Shown: positions 31,836 through 39,818 of the stretch, piece by piece
How positions within the stretch are numbered: position 1 is the first letter of the stretch
How the letters are laid out: the number at the start of each line of letters is the position of its first letter
Assembly (NCBI RefSeq): GCF_017948485.1
Contig: NZ_JAFFSX010000003.1
Location: 310,001 to 374,000, forward strand
Source: Streptomyces sp. GESEQ-35
GTDB taxonomy: Bacteria > Actinomycetota > Actinomycetes > Streptomycetales > Streptomycetaceae
Direction: 5' to 3'
DNA: 64,000 bases
The notes under the pieces: model-generated
Databases searched by the model: none
Seen by the model: only the letters and a program-made list of their open reading frames with translations
Told to the model about the DNA's origin: nothing
Made by a program: the position numbers and the translations under genes

Positions 31836-31966
31836 CCGCGCGCCGCGAAGGCCTCCGCCGGCTGGCTCACCAGCCCCCCGAGCCATGTACGGCGACGTCG
31901 GCGAGCGTCCGCAACGCCCGCTCCAGATCCGCAAAGGCAGCCGACCCGAGCCCGAGCCTGACCGCG
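31815..31966 (+). repeat. 26-bp exact direct repeat in two convergent gene ends
   Basis: The same 26 bases, starting CCGACCCGAGCCCGAG, occur at 31815-31840 (spanning the stop of the membrane-protein gene) and at 31941-31966 (inside the 3' end of the MocR gene). They are read in different frames and strands, so shared protein sequence does not explain the match. Confidence 0.75.
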
Positions 31967-33198
31967 TTCGGTGTCCGCGCGGGGTCGACGGCGAACGCGG
32001 GGCCCGGTGTGAGGGCGATCCCGTGGTCGGCCGCGGCGGCTGTGAAGGTGTCGGCACGCCAGGGTGCGGGCAACTCCCACCAGGCGTAGTAGGCGTGCGG
32101 ATCGGACCGTACGGCGAACCCGTCGAGGTGCCGGGCGACCAGCCGCTGTCTGCGGGCGGCGTCCTCCCGCTTCGCCGCCACCAGCCGTGCCACCGTTCCG
32201 TCCCCGCACCACCGCACGGCCGCCTCCAGTGCGAACCGCCCCGCACTCCACCCGCCCGACCGGATGGCGGCCGCTACGGCCTCGGTCCGCTGCGCCGGTA
32301 CGACGAGAAAGCCCACGGTGAGCCCGGGGGCGACCCGTTTGGAGAGGCCGTCGACGACATGCGTCAGCCCGGGGGCGTGCGAGGCGAACGACTCGGCATC
32401 GCTGAGGAAGGACCAGATGCGGTCCTCCACGACGGGAATGCCCAAGTCGGTGACGACACCGGCAAGTTCACGCCGCCGCGGCTCATCCGTCGTCACGGAC
32501 GTCGGGTTGTGCAGCGTCGGCTGGAGATAGAGCGCGGACAGCCGTGCCGTGCGATGGGCGGCGGCGATCGACTCGGGGAGCGGGCCGCGCTCGTCCGTGG
32601 CCAGCGGGACCAGGGTGACGGAGAGCCGGGCCGCGACCTCCTTGACCAGCGGATACGTCAACGGCTCGACACCGACCCGGCCACCCGGCCGGACCAGGGA
32701 GGCGAGGGCGGCGGCGATGGCCTGACGGGCGTTGCCCGTGAAGAGCAGCTGGGCAGGGTCGGGGTGCCGGCCCGGAGTGGCGAGCAGGGCGGCCGCCGCC
32801 TCCCGGGCGGGCGCGGTACCGGTGGCCGCCGCCGGGCGCAGTGCCTCCGCCAGGACGTCGGGGCGCAGGAGCGGGGCCAGGGCGGGGGCGAGCAGCTCCG
32901 ACTGGCCCGGTGCGGAAGGGTAGTTCAGCTCCAGGTTGACGGGCGCGGTGGTCGCCGCTTCGGCGAGGGCGCGGCCGTACGACATGACCGGCGCCGCCCG
33001 CACGAACGTGCCGCGGCCGACCTCCCCGACGACCAGTCCCCGGCGCACGAGTTCGCCGTACACCCGCCCGGCCGTCGATCCGGCGATCCCGCGGCGGCGG
33101 GCGAACACGCGCTGCGGGGGCAGCCGTTCCCCGGGGCGGAGCCGGCCGGCGGCGATGTCGTCGGCCATCCGGTCGGCGAGGCGCCGGTAGTCGTCCAT
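31867..33198 (-). CDS. MocR-type (GntR HTH + aminotransferase fold) regulator
   Basis: A 443-aa protein. Residues 1-70 are a GntR winged helix (ADRMADDIAAGRLRPGERLP, STAGRVYGELVRRGLVVGEV). The rest is a class I aminotransferase fold with the PLP lysine in VDGLSKRVAPG and NPTSVTTDEPRRR. Such proteins usually act as PLP-sensing regulators, not enzymes. It is divergent from an alpha/beta hydrolase gene across a 76-bp region with a direct-repeat operator, so it probably controls that gene and itself. Confidence 0.85.
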   Translation of the reverse strand: MDDYRRLADRMADDIAAGRLRPGERLPPQRVFARRRGIAGSTAGRVYGELVRRGLVVGEVGRGTFVRAAPVMSYGRALAEAATTAPVNLELNYPSAPGQSELLAPALAPLLRPDVLAEALRPAAATGTAPAREAAAALLATPGRHPDPAQLLFTGNARQAIAAALASLVRPGGRVGVEPLTYPLVKEVAARLSVTLVPLATDERGPLPESIAAAHRTARLSALYLQPTLHNPTSVTTDEPRRRELAGVVTDLGIPVVEDRIWSFLSDAESFASHAPGLTHVVDGLSKRVAPGLTVGFLVVPAQRTEAVAAAIRSGGWSAGRFALEAAVRWCGDGTVARLVAAKREDAARRQRLVARHLDGFAVRSDPHAYYAWWELPAPWRADTFTAAAADHGIALTPGPAFAVDPARTPNAVRLGLGSAAFADLERALRTLADVAVHGSGGW

Positions 33199-33213
33199 GC
33201 GGGCCCTCCCAGG

Positions 33214-33248
33214 ATTGCACCGAGGGCAAAGATCTTATTGCACCGAGG
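33214..33248. promoter_or_regulatory. Direct-repeat operator for the MocR regulator
   Basis: ATTGCACCGAGG occurs exactly twice (33214-33225 and 33237-33248), 23 bases apart, about two helical turns. It lies between the divergent regulator (start 33198) and hydrolase (start 33275). MocR proteins typically bind such spaced direct repeats. Confidence 0.7.
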
Positions 33249-33274
33249 AGTTGACCGGATCTAGGGTCATCCAC

Positions 33275-34060
33275 ATGGCACCCTTCCTCGCATACGAGGA
33301 CAAAGGAGCGGATAGCTCTCCGGTCCCCCTCGTCCTCGTCCACGGCCACCCCTTCGACCGCACGATGTGGGCCCCGCAGATCGAGGCCTTCTCGGCCTCC
33401 CGCCGGGTCATCGCCCCCGACCTGCGCGGCTACGGCGCCTCCCCGGTGGTCCCCGGCCTCACCGCCCTGTCCGACTTCGCCCGCGACATCGAAGCGCTGC
33501 TCGACGAGCTGAAGGTGCGGGAGTTCGTCCTGGCCGGTCTGTCGATGGGCGGCCAGATCGCGATGGAGTGCTATCGCCTCTTCCCCGAGCGCATCCGGGG
33601 CCTGGTCCTCGCGGACACCTTCCCGACGGCGGAGACGGCAGGAGGCAAGGTGATCCGCAACGAGACGGCGGACCGGCTGCTGGCCGAGGGGATGGACGGG
33701 TACGCCGACGAGGTGCTGGAGAAGATGGTCGCGCCGTACGCCTCGCCGGAGGTCAAGGCCCACGTCCACCGCATGATGACGGCCACGCCCCCGGAGGGCG
33801 CCGCGGCCGCCCTGCGCGGCCGTGCCGAACGCCCCGACTACCGCACCCTGCTGACCCGGGTCACCGTCCCGGCGCTGGTGGTGGTCGGCGCCGACGACGA
33901 GTACACGCCGGTAGCGGACGCGGAGGAGATGCACGCGGCGCTTCCCGACTCGACGCTCAGGGTCGTGGAGGGGGCGGCCCATATGCCGAATCTGGAGCGT
34001 CCGGCGGAATTCGACGAGCTGTTGCGGGAGTTCCTGGTGCGCGTGGATGGGGCCTCGTAG
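33275..34060 (+). CDS. Alpha/beta hydrolase
   Basis: A 261-aa enzyme with LVLVHGHPFDRTMW (oxyanion region), the nucleophile elbow LAGLSMGGQ, VVVGADDEYTP (acid) and EGAAHMPNLERP (His). It matches the size and order of small esterases and haloperoxidase-like hydrolases; substrate unknown. It is divergent from the MocR regulator and probably its target. The ATG lacks a strong ribosome-binding site. Confidence 0.85.
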   Translation: MAPFLAYEDKGADSSPVPLVLVHGHPFDRTMWAPQIEAFSASRRVIAPDLRGYGASPVVPGLTALSDFARDIEALLDELKVREFVLAGLSMGGQIAMECYRLFPERIRGLVLADTFPTAETAGGKVIRNETADRLLAEGMDGYADEVLEKMVAPYASPEVKAHVHRMMTATPPEGAAAALRGRAERPDYRTLLTRVTVPALVVVGADDEYTPVADAEEMHAALPDSTLRVVEGAAHMPNLERPAEFDELLREFLVRVDGAS

Positions 34061-34070
34061 TCTCGGGGCA

Positions 34071-35057
34071 ATGACACTCCAGCCGGTCGTCGAGGCTCCC
34101 GCCGCTCGTCCACAGCCTCGGGCGAGGGCGCGACTCGGCGTCTGGGCGGCCGCCCTGCTGTTCGCCGGCGTCAGCGTCGTCGTGGGCTGCCGGCTCGCCG
34201 ACACCGACGGCATCACCCCCGTCCCGCAGTTCCTCGCTTTCCTGCCCTGGCTGCTCGTGCCCACGGGCCTCGGCCTGCTGTTCACGCTGGTCGCGCGATG
34301 GTGGGTCGGGGCGGTCTGGGGCGTCGTCCTGCTGGGTCTGCTGGCGTGGTTCATCGAGCCGTACGGCAAGAGCGCCCAGCCCACCGGGCCCGCCCTCGCC
34401 TCGTTCCGTGTCCTCACCTCGAACGTCGAGTTCGGACAGGCCACCGGCGCCCTCGTCGAGGCCGTCCGCCGCGAGAGGCCGGACATCGTGTTCGTGGCGG
34501 AGTGCGAGTACACCTGCGACGCGACGCTCAAGCGGGACCTCGGCACCGACTATCCGCACCGCGAGGCCGTGGTGGCCGGCGGCTCCGAGGGGTCGGTCAT
34601 CGTCAGCCGCTTCCCGCTCAAGGGCACGGACGGCGTCCCCGGCACCATGGCGATGCCCGGAGCCGTCGCCGACGTGCGCGGGCACTCCGTACGGCTCCAG
34701 CTCGCGCACCCCATGCCGCCGCTGCCCGGACAGACGGACGTGTGGCGCCGTGAACTGGGCGCCCTGCGCGACTACGCGAGCGCCGGCAAGGGGACCCCCA
34801 CCGTCCTGGCCGGCGACTTCAACGCCTCCCAGGACCACGCCGCGTTCCGCCGCATCCTCGACGCCGGCCTGCGCGACGCGGCCCGGCTCACCGGCGAGGT
34901 CCGCACGCCCAGCTGGCCGACCCGGACGACCCCGACGTTCGGCACGCAGATCGACCACGTGCTGCTGTCCCCGGACTTCTCCGCACGCACGGCCCGCTTC
35001 CTGGACCTCGCCGACACCGACCACCGGTCGCTGCTGGTCGACGTCTCTCTCCACTGA
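34071..35057 (+). CDS. Membrane-anchored endonuclease/exonuclease/phosphatase-family protein
   Basis: A 328-aa protein with three N-terminal TM segments (about 25-105) and an outer EEP domain: RVLTSNVEFGQATG, DIVFVAECE, VIVSRFPL, VLAGDFNASQDH and QIDHVLLSPDF, ending TDHRSLLVDVSL. The catalytic Asn, Glu, Asp and His positions are present. Substrate could be nucleic acid, phospholipid or a phosphate ester. It follows the hydrolase gene by 10 bases. Confidence 0.8.
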   Translation: MTLQPVVEAPAARPQPRARARLGVWAAALLFAGVSVVVGCRLADTDGITPVPQFLAFLPWLLVPTGLGLLFTLVARWWVGAVWGVVLLGLLAWFIEPYGKSAQPTGPALASFRVLTSNVEFGQATGALVEAVRRERPDIVFVAECEYTCDATLKRDLGTDYPHREAVVAGGSEGSVIVSRFPLKGTDGVPGTMAMPGAVADVRGHSVRLQLAHPMPPLPGQTDVWRRELGALRDYASAGKGTPTVLAGDFNASQDHAAFRRILDAGLRDAARLTGEVRTPSWPTRTTPTFGTQIDHVLLSPDFSARTARFLDLADTDHRSLLVDVSLH

Positions 35058-35160
35058 CCGCGGTGCGGAACCGCCCTGTGCAGGAGGGCGGCCCCGCACC
35101 ATGTGGGGGGTGGGAACCAATGCGGCTCTTCAGCGCCGCTGGCGAATCAGCTGCGGTTCA

Positions 35161-35226
35161 GCAACGCCCCAAGGGGCGCGGGGAACTGCGCGACCAGCCA
35201 CGACGGACCCGCAGCCGACCGACGGC
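35161..35226 (+). repeat. Intergenic repeat copy F
   Basis: ACGCCCC-AA-GGGGCGC hairpin, GGGGAACTGCGCGACCAGCC, and the tail CCGCAGCCGACCGACGG, between convergent genes. Confidence 0.85.
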
Positions 35227-35252
35227 CCATCACGCCACTCCCCGCGGAGCGC

Positions 35253-35918
35253 CTAGCGGGACTTGTGAAGGGCCTTGTCGCTCATCGCCTCGGCCAGCGC
35301 CCCAGCGAACCCGTTCGCCCACAGCTGCTCGACGCGAGCCTTCTCGTTGGCATCCGGGACGGAATTCGTGCAGGACGGACCGGGACCGCCACCCGACATC
35401 AGCTCACTGCACGGACCCTCGTAGTGGTCCGGCAGACCGAGGACGTGCCCCGTCTCGTGGGCGGTGACGCGAGTCGAGTCGTACTCCTCGTTCTGCGCGT
35501 AGTCGAGGAAGATGTAGCCGCCGCCGTGCCCGTCGGTGGAGGCGTACGATCCGCGCGAGTCGTTGCCCTCCCGGTAGGTGAAGTCGGCGTTCGAGCCCTG
35601 CTGGAGCTGAACGTTCGACACCGAGCCGTTCCAGATCTCGGTGCTGCGGGCTATCTGCGCGCTGAACGTCGGCGCGGCGGAGGCGTCGTAGGTGACGGTG
35701 ACGGCCGCGGCGGCGTTCGGGTTGGCGGCGCGCTTCTCGGCGACCGACTTGAGGACGGCCTCGAAGAAGGCGCGGCTCGCGTCGGTGTCGGCGGACGCGG
35801 CGGTGTAGCCGACGGGGGTGGCGGGGGCCGCACTGGCCGGAACCGCCATACCGAGGCCGACCGTCGCGACACTGAGGCCGAATGTTGCAGCGGCCATGAC
35901 AGACGTGTGGATTCGCAT
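35253..35918 (-). CDS. snpA: Snapalysin, secreted zinc metalloprotease
   Basis: A 221-aa preproenzyme: signal peptide (1-30, VPASA), a propeptide, and a mature domain with the zinc site [12 protein letters not shown] (HExxHxxGxxD) characteristic of snapalysin (M7). Two cysteines (GPCSELM, GPSCTNS) probably form the known disulphide. It degrades milk proteins outside the cell. ATG 35918 has GGAG upstream. It is divergent from a LysR gene, the classic snpA-snpR arrangement. Confidence 0.9.
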   Translation of the reverse strand: MRIHTSVMAAATFGLSVATVGLGMAVPASAAPATPVGYTAASADTDASRAFFEAVLKSVAEKRAANPNAAAAVTVTYDASAAPTFSAQIARSTEIWNGSVSNVQLQQGSNADFTYREGNDSRGSYASTDGHGGGYIFLDYAQNEEYDSTRVTAHETGHVLGLPDHYEGPCSELMSGGGPGPSCTNSVPDANEKARVEQLWANGFAGALAEAMSDKALHKSR

Positions 35919-36092
35919 CGATGACTCCATTGGTGGGGGGTGAGTCGTCATCGGTGAGTCTCGGCGGCTGTGGCGCGGCTGTGATGATGGCAAACGGCGA
36001 TAGCACCGTCCTATCGCGCGCCCAATTCGCGTAAGTCAGCAGCGATTTATGCGTCTGGTGGAACCTGTGTTCCCGCCATAGTCTCCCTGGGC

Positions 36093-37037
36093 ATGGAGCT
36101 CGAGGTGAGACATCTACGCGCGCTGTGCGCCATCGCCGACACCGGCAGTCTGCACCGGGCGGCCCGCCAACTCGGCGTCGCCCAGCCGTCGCTCAGCACA
36201 CAGCTGCGCCGGATCGAGCAGGAACTGGGCGGCACGCTCTTCACCCGGGAACGCAGCGGCTGCCGCCCCACCCCGCTCGGCAGGCTGGTGCTGAGCCGCG
36301 CCCGCCCGGTGGTGGCCGATATGCGCTCCCTCGTCGCCGAAGCGCGCGCCGCCGCCACCGGCGGACCGCAGCTGCGCGTCGGCTCCACCGCGAGCGCGGC
36401 CCTGGCGGGCTGGCTGCGCCGGCTGCGCGCACGCGGCCAGGAACCCACCCTCCACATGGACGTCTCCCCGAACGCCCTGCTGCGCATGGTCGCCGACGGC
36501 CAGCTCGACGTCGCCTTCGTGCACGAGGTCGAGGGCTGTCCGCTGCGCATCCCCGAGCAACTGCGCCTGCGCGTCCTGGTCTCCCGCGAGCCGCAGTTCG
36601 TGTCCCTGCCCGCCGGCCACCCGGCGGCCGCGCACCCGGTCGTCCGGCTCGCCGAACTGGCCGGTGACCGCTGGATGATCGACCCCACGGTCGACGGCGA
36701 ATGGGACGCCGTACAGCGCATGTTCCGCGCGGCCGGGGTCAACCCCCGGGTCCTGCACGGCGATTACCACACGGCCGCCGCCCTGGTGGCCACCGGCGAG
36801 GTCGTCACCGTCTGCCAGCCGACCTGTCTGTCCCGCCCCGAGATGGCGGTACGACGGCTGTACGGCGACCCGCTCGGCGTACGGCTGCTGCTCGCGGCCC
36901 GTACCGAGACGGACCTGGACGGTGTGTATCCGGGACTGGAGGAGGCGTACCGGGAGGCGGCGCGGGAGGCACCGGCGTACCGGGAGTGGCTGGAACGCGA
37001 CGGTGCGGACCGGTCACCGGTCCCGGCACTGCCGTGA
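36093..37037 (+). CDS. snpR: LysR-type activator of snapalysin
   Basis: A 314-aa regulator: N-terminal winged HTH (LRALCAIADTGSLHRAARQLGV, QPSLSTQLRRIEQELGGTLF) and a LysR substrate-binding domain starting LRVGSTASAALAGWL. Its position divergent to snpA, about 175 bases away, and its class match SnpR/MprR, the known activator of snpA. The AT-richer intergenic region should hold the T-N11-A operator, which I did not pin down. Confidence 0.85.
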   Translation: MELEVRHLRALCAIADTGSLHRAARQLGVAQPSLSTQLRRIEQELGGTLFTRERSGCRPTPLGRLVLSRARPVVADMRSLVAEARAAATGGPQLRVGSTASAALAGWLRRLRARGQEPTLHMDVSPNALLRMVADGQLDVAFVHEVEGCPLRIPEQLRLRVLVSREPQFVSLPAGHPAAAHPVVRLAELAGDRWMIDPTVDGEWDAVQRMFRAAGVNPRVLHGDYHTAAALVATGEVVTVCQPTCLSRPEMAVRRLYGDPLGVRLLLAARTETDLDGVYPGLEEAYREAAREAPAYREWLERDGADRSPVPALP

Positions 37038-37178
37038 CACCGGCAGGGTCAACTACGCGCAGGCGGTGAATCGTTACGTCGTTCTCGTGCGAGTGACCGA
37101 GGGCGAGTTCAGAGGCGCACACAGGTAATGATCAATCATCAATCCTGTTCAGCCGCCCTCCCGATAAGGGGATTTTCC

Positions 37179-37394
37179 ATGCGTCGTACCGCTGCCGTCC
37201 TGTTCGGAAGCCTCGCCCTCGCCGGAGCCGCAACCCCGGCCGCCACCGCCGTGCCGGACCCGGTGGGCACCGTCACCTGCCTCACCGCGGCCCCGGCCGA
37301 CGTCACGGGCCTCGTCGACCCGGCCGCCCTGACCGACCCCGCCGCCCTGCTCGACCCGGCCGGGGCCCCGGGCGTGAGCTGCTTGGCTCCCTGA
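37179..37394 (+). CDS. Small secreted protein with PAALTDPAALLDPA repeats
   Basis: A 71-aa protein: signal peptide (1-24, PAATA), then a short mature part with Cys at TVTCLTAAP and VSCLAP flanking the repeated motif DPAALTDPAALLDPA. The two Cys could form one disulphide. Function unknown. AAGGGG lies upstream of the ATG and a strong terminator follows. Confidence 0.6.
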   Translation: MRRTAAVLFGSLALAGAATPAATAVPDPVGTVTCLTAAPADVTGLVDPAALTDPAALLDPAGAPGVSCLAP

Positions 37395-37410
37395 GCGCAT
37401 CGGACACGCG

Positions 37411-37443
37411 TGCGGGCCGCTCTCGTCAGGAGGGCGGCCCGCA
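37411..37443 (+). terminator. Terminator hairpin
   Basis: Perfect 10-bp stem TGCGGGCCGC (37411-37420) with 37434-37443, between the small secreted protein and convergent phoX. Confidence 0.75.
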
Positions 37444-37480
37444 TACGTATGGGTGGGTGCGATCAGACGAACCAGTCGCC

Positions 37481-39547
37481 TCAGACGCCGATGTCGCAGC
37501 CGTCCTTGCGCCACACCGCCACGACCGCCGGGCGGACGTACTTGCCCGGTCCGTCGGGCCAGAGGCTGGCGGGCTTCTCGACGGTCGCGCCGCTGATCTC
37601 GCCCGGGTGCTGGACAGCGACCAGTACCCGCCGGTCCTGCACGAGCGGACCGCAGGTCTCGGCGCCGATCGGCATCGTCGCGAACTGCTTCAGCTCACCG
37701 CGCCGGTCACCGCGCGTAGCAACGCCGAAGAGACCGTCGTGGTAGCCGAGCTGGGCGCCGTCGGTGGAGATCCACAGGTTTCCGTGTCCGTCGAAGGCGA
37801 CGTTGTCCGGGCAGGAGATCGGGCTGACCTTGTTCTTCGGGAACCCGGCGAAGTAGGTGGCCGGGTCGTTCGGGTCGCCCGCGACGAGGAACAGCGACCA
37901 GGCGAACTTGGTGCTGTCGGCGCGGTTCCAGCGCTCGGTCAGCTCCAGGATGTGCCCGTGCTTGTTGGCGTTGCGCGGGTTGGCCTCGTCCACCTTGGCG
38001 TTCGTACCGACACCGCGGTTGGTGTTGTTGGTGAGCGCCACGTACACCTTGCCGGTGTGCGGGTTGGGCTCGATGTCCTCGGGCCGGTCCATCTTGGTGG
38101 CACCGACCTTGTCACCGGCGAGCCGCGTGAAGACGAACACCTCCTCTGCGGTCATGCCCTCGACGTGGCTCTCGGCACCGTCGGCGGTGGCGGTGGCCAG
38201 CGGAATCCAGACGCCGGAACCGTCGAACTCACCGTCGCTGGGAAGCTTGCCGGTGCCGTCGATCTCGATGGCGGGCGAGTCACCGGTGAGCTTGGCGACG
38301 TAGAGGGTGCCCTCGTCGAGCAGCGAGAGGTTGTGCTCGCGATCCGCCCGGCTCGACCCCTTCTTCATCCGCTTGGTGCCGACGAACTTGTAGAAGTAGT
38401 CGAACCGCTCGTCGTCACCGGTGTACACGACCGGACGGCCGTCCTCCGTGAGCCGCACGGTCGCGCCCTCGTGCTTGACGCGGCCGAGCGCGGTGTGCTT
38501 GCGCGGCTTGGAGGTCGGGTCGTACGGGTCGAGCTCGACGACGTAGCCGAAGCGGTGCACCTCGTTCGGCTCCTGGGCGACGTCGAAGCGCTTGTCGAAG
38601 AGCTCCCACTTGCGCTCGGAGGCGGTGGTGCCGATGCCGTACCGCTTGTCGGTGGCGCGGCTCGCGTTGGCGAAGTACTGGTTGAAGTTCTCTTCGCCGT
38701 GCAGCGTGGTGCCCCACGGGGTGGTGCCGCCGGAGCAGTTGTTCAGGGTGCCGAGCGCCTTGGTGCCGGTCGGGTCGGCGGAGGTCTTCAGCAGGTCGGA
38801 GCCGGCGGCGGGCCCGGTGATCCTGAACTCGGTGGTGGCGGTGACCCGGCGGTTCAGCGGGTGCCGGAGCACGGGCGTGAGCTTGCCCGTCTTCCGGTCG
38901 CCCTCGACCACGACGGCGGACAGACCGTGGGCGGCCCAGGCGATCTCGACCTGCTCCCTGGTCGGGTTGGCGGCGTCGTAGCCACGGAACATGAGCACCT
39001 CGTCGGTGTACTCATGGTTGGCGACGAGGACCTGCCGGTTCCGCTCGCCCGGGAGGGGCAGTAGCGCGAGGAAGTCGTTGTTGTACCCGAACTGCATGGC
39101 CTGCGCCGCGGCGGTCTGCTTCTCCGGGTCGAAGGCGGGCGCGCCACGCAGGATGGGCTCACCCCAGCGGATCACGACGTTCTGGGCGTAGCCCTCCGGG
39201 ATGGTCACGGCGTCGTTGGTGTTCGGGACGACGGCGGTGAACCGCAGGCCACGCGCACCCTTGGAGGAACCGAAGGTGGACGTCGTCTGAGCGGCGGCGG
39301 CCTCCGGAGCCGCGGCAGTGGTCACGGCGGTGCCCGCGGCGGCGGCCACGGTGACGACGGCGGCGGCCTGCATCACCGAACGGCGGCTGAGGGCGCCCTG
39401 GATGACGTCGCCGACGTATTCGTTGGTGGTGGTGTTGGGCACCTCGTGGAAGCAGGCGTTCCCACACCGGTAAAGACAGGTCATGGCCGACCGGCCACCG
39501 GGATGCGAGTCGGACGGCGTTCTGACGAGCGGTAGTGGAATGCGCAC
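37481..39547 (-). CDS. phoX: PhoX-type secreted alkaline phosphatase
   Basis: A 688-aa protein of the PhoX/DUF839 family, a calcium- and iron-dependent phosphatase releasing phosphate from esters. It has a twin-arginine signal (SRRSVMQAAAVVTVAAAAG) and PhoX landmarks including NNCSGGTTPWGTTLHGEEN (the conserved Cys), RPEDIEPNPHTG and SCPDNVAFDGHGNLWISTDG. GTG 39547 is chosen because AAGGGGAG is at ideal spacing and gives the N-terminus RTPSDSHPGGRSAMTC that I associate with Streptomyces PhoX. The region corresponds to S. coelicolor SCO3790. A PHO box lies upstream. Confidence 0.9.
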   Translation of the reverse strand: MRIPLPLVRTPSDSHPGGRSAMTCLYRCGNACFHEVPNTTTNEYVGDVIQGALSRRSVMQAAAVVTVAAAAGTAVTTAAAPEAAAAQTTSTFGSSKGARGLRFTAVVPNTNDAVTIPEGYAQNVVIRWGEPILRGAPAFDPEKQTAAAQAMQFGYNNDFLALLPLPGERNRQVLVANHEYTDEVLMFRGYDAANPTREQVEIAWAAHGLSAVVVEGDRKTGKLTPVLRHPLNRRVTATTEFRITGPAAGSDLLKTSADPTGTKALGTLNNCSGGTTPWGTTLHGEENFNQYFANASRATDKRYGIGTTASERKWELFDKRFDVAQEPNEVHRFGYVVELDPYDPTSKPRKHTALGRVKHEGATVRLTEDGRPVVYTGDDERFDYFYKFVGTKRMKKGSSRADREHNLSLLDEGTLYVAKLTGDSPAIEIDGTGKLPSDGEFDGSGVWIPLATATADGAESHVEGMTAEEVFVFTRLAGDKVGATKMDRPEDIEPNPHTGKVYVALTNNTNRGVGTNAKVDEANPRNANKHGHILELTERWNRADSTKFAWSLFLVAGDPNDPATYFAGFPKNKVSPISCPDNVAFDGHGNLWISTDGAQLGYHDGLFGVATRGDRRGELKQFATMPIGAETCGPLVQDRRVLVAVQHPGEISGATVEKPASLWPDGPGKYVRPAVVAVWRKDGCDIGV

Positions 39548-39621
39548 TTTGTACTCCCCTTGCTTCCCCTTGGTACCAGCGTGACGGACGGTAGGCGGAT
39601 GTTTGTGCGGGAGCGGGGCGG

Positions 39622-39643
39622 CACGGTGAACGATAGGTGAACT
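39622..39643 (-). promoter_or_regulatory. PHO box for PhoP
   Basis: On the minus strand two 11-base direct repeat units occur head to tail: GTTCACCTATC and GTTCACCGTGC. This is the Streptomyces PhoP consensus (GTTCACC core). It lies 75-96 bases upstream of the phoX start, so phosphate starvation should activate phoX. Confidence 0.85.
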
Positions 39644-39818
39644 GGAGGTATCTGTAAGTCCGTTGCCGTCCGGGCGGATGTTTGACCGGTCCGGCCCTTG
39701 ACTCAAGACATCCCGCCCACCCTGCCCCTCCCCAAGATCACCATCTGGGGCCGCTAACCTTACGTGTCCGTCCTGGCCAGGGATTTACGGGCATCAACTC
39801 ACGCGAAGGGTTGCGCAC

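Noticed and set aside
37457..39064. Long plus-strand open frame opposite phoX (and similar long frames opposite the GH13, metG, aspS and caspase genes)
   Set aside because: Antisense frames stay open because of GC-biased codons. They lack family motifs and ribosome-binding sites, while the opposite strand encodes recognisable proteins.
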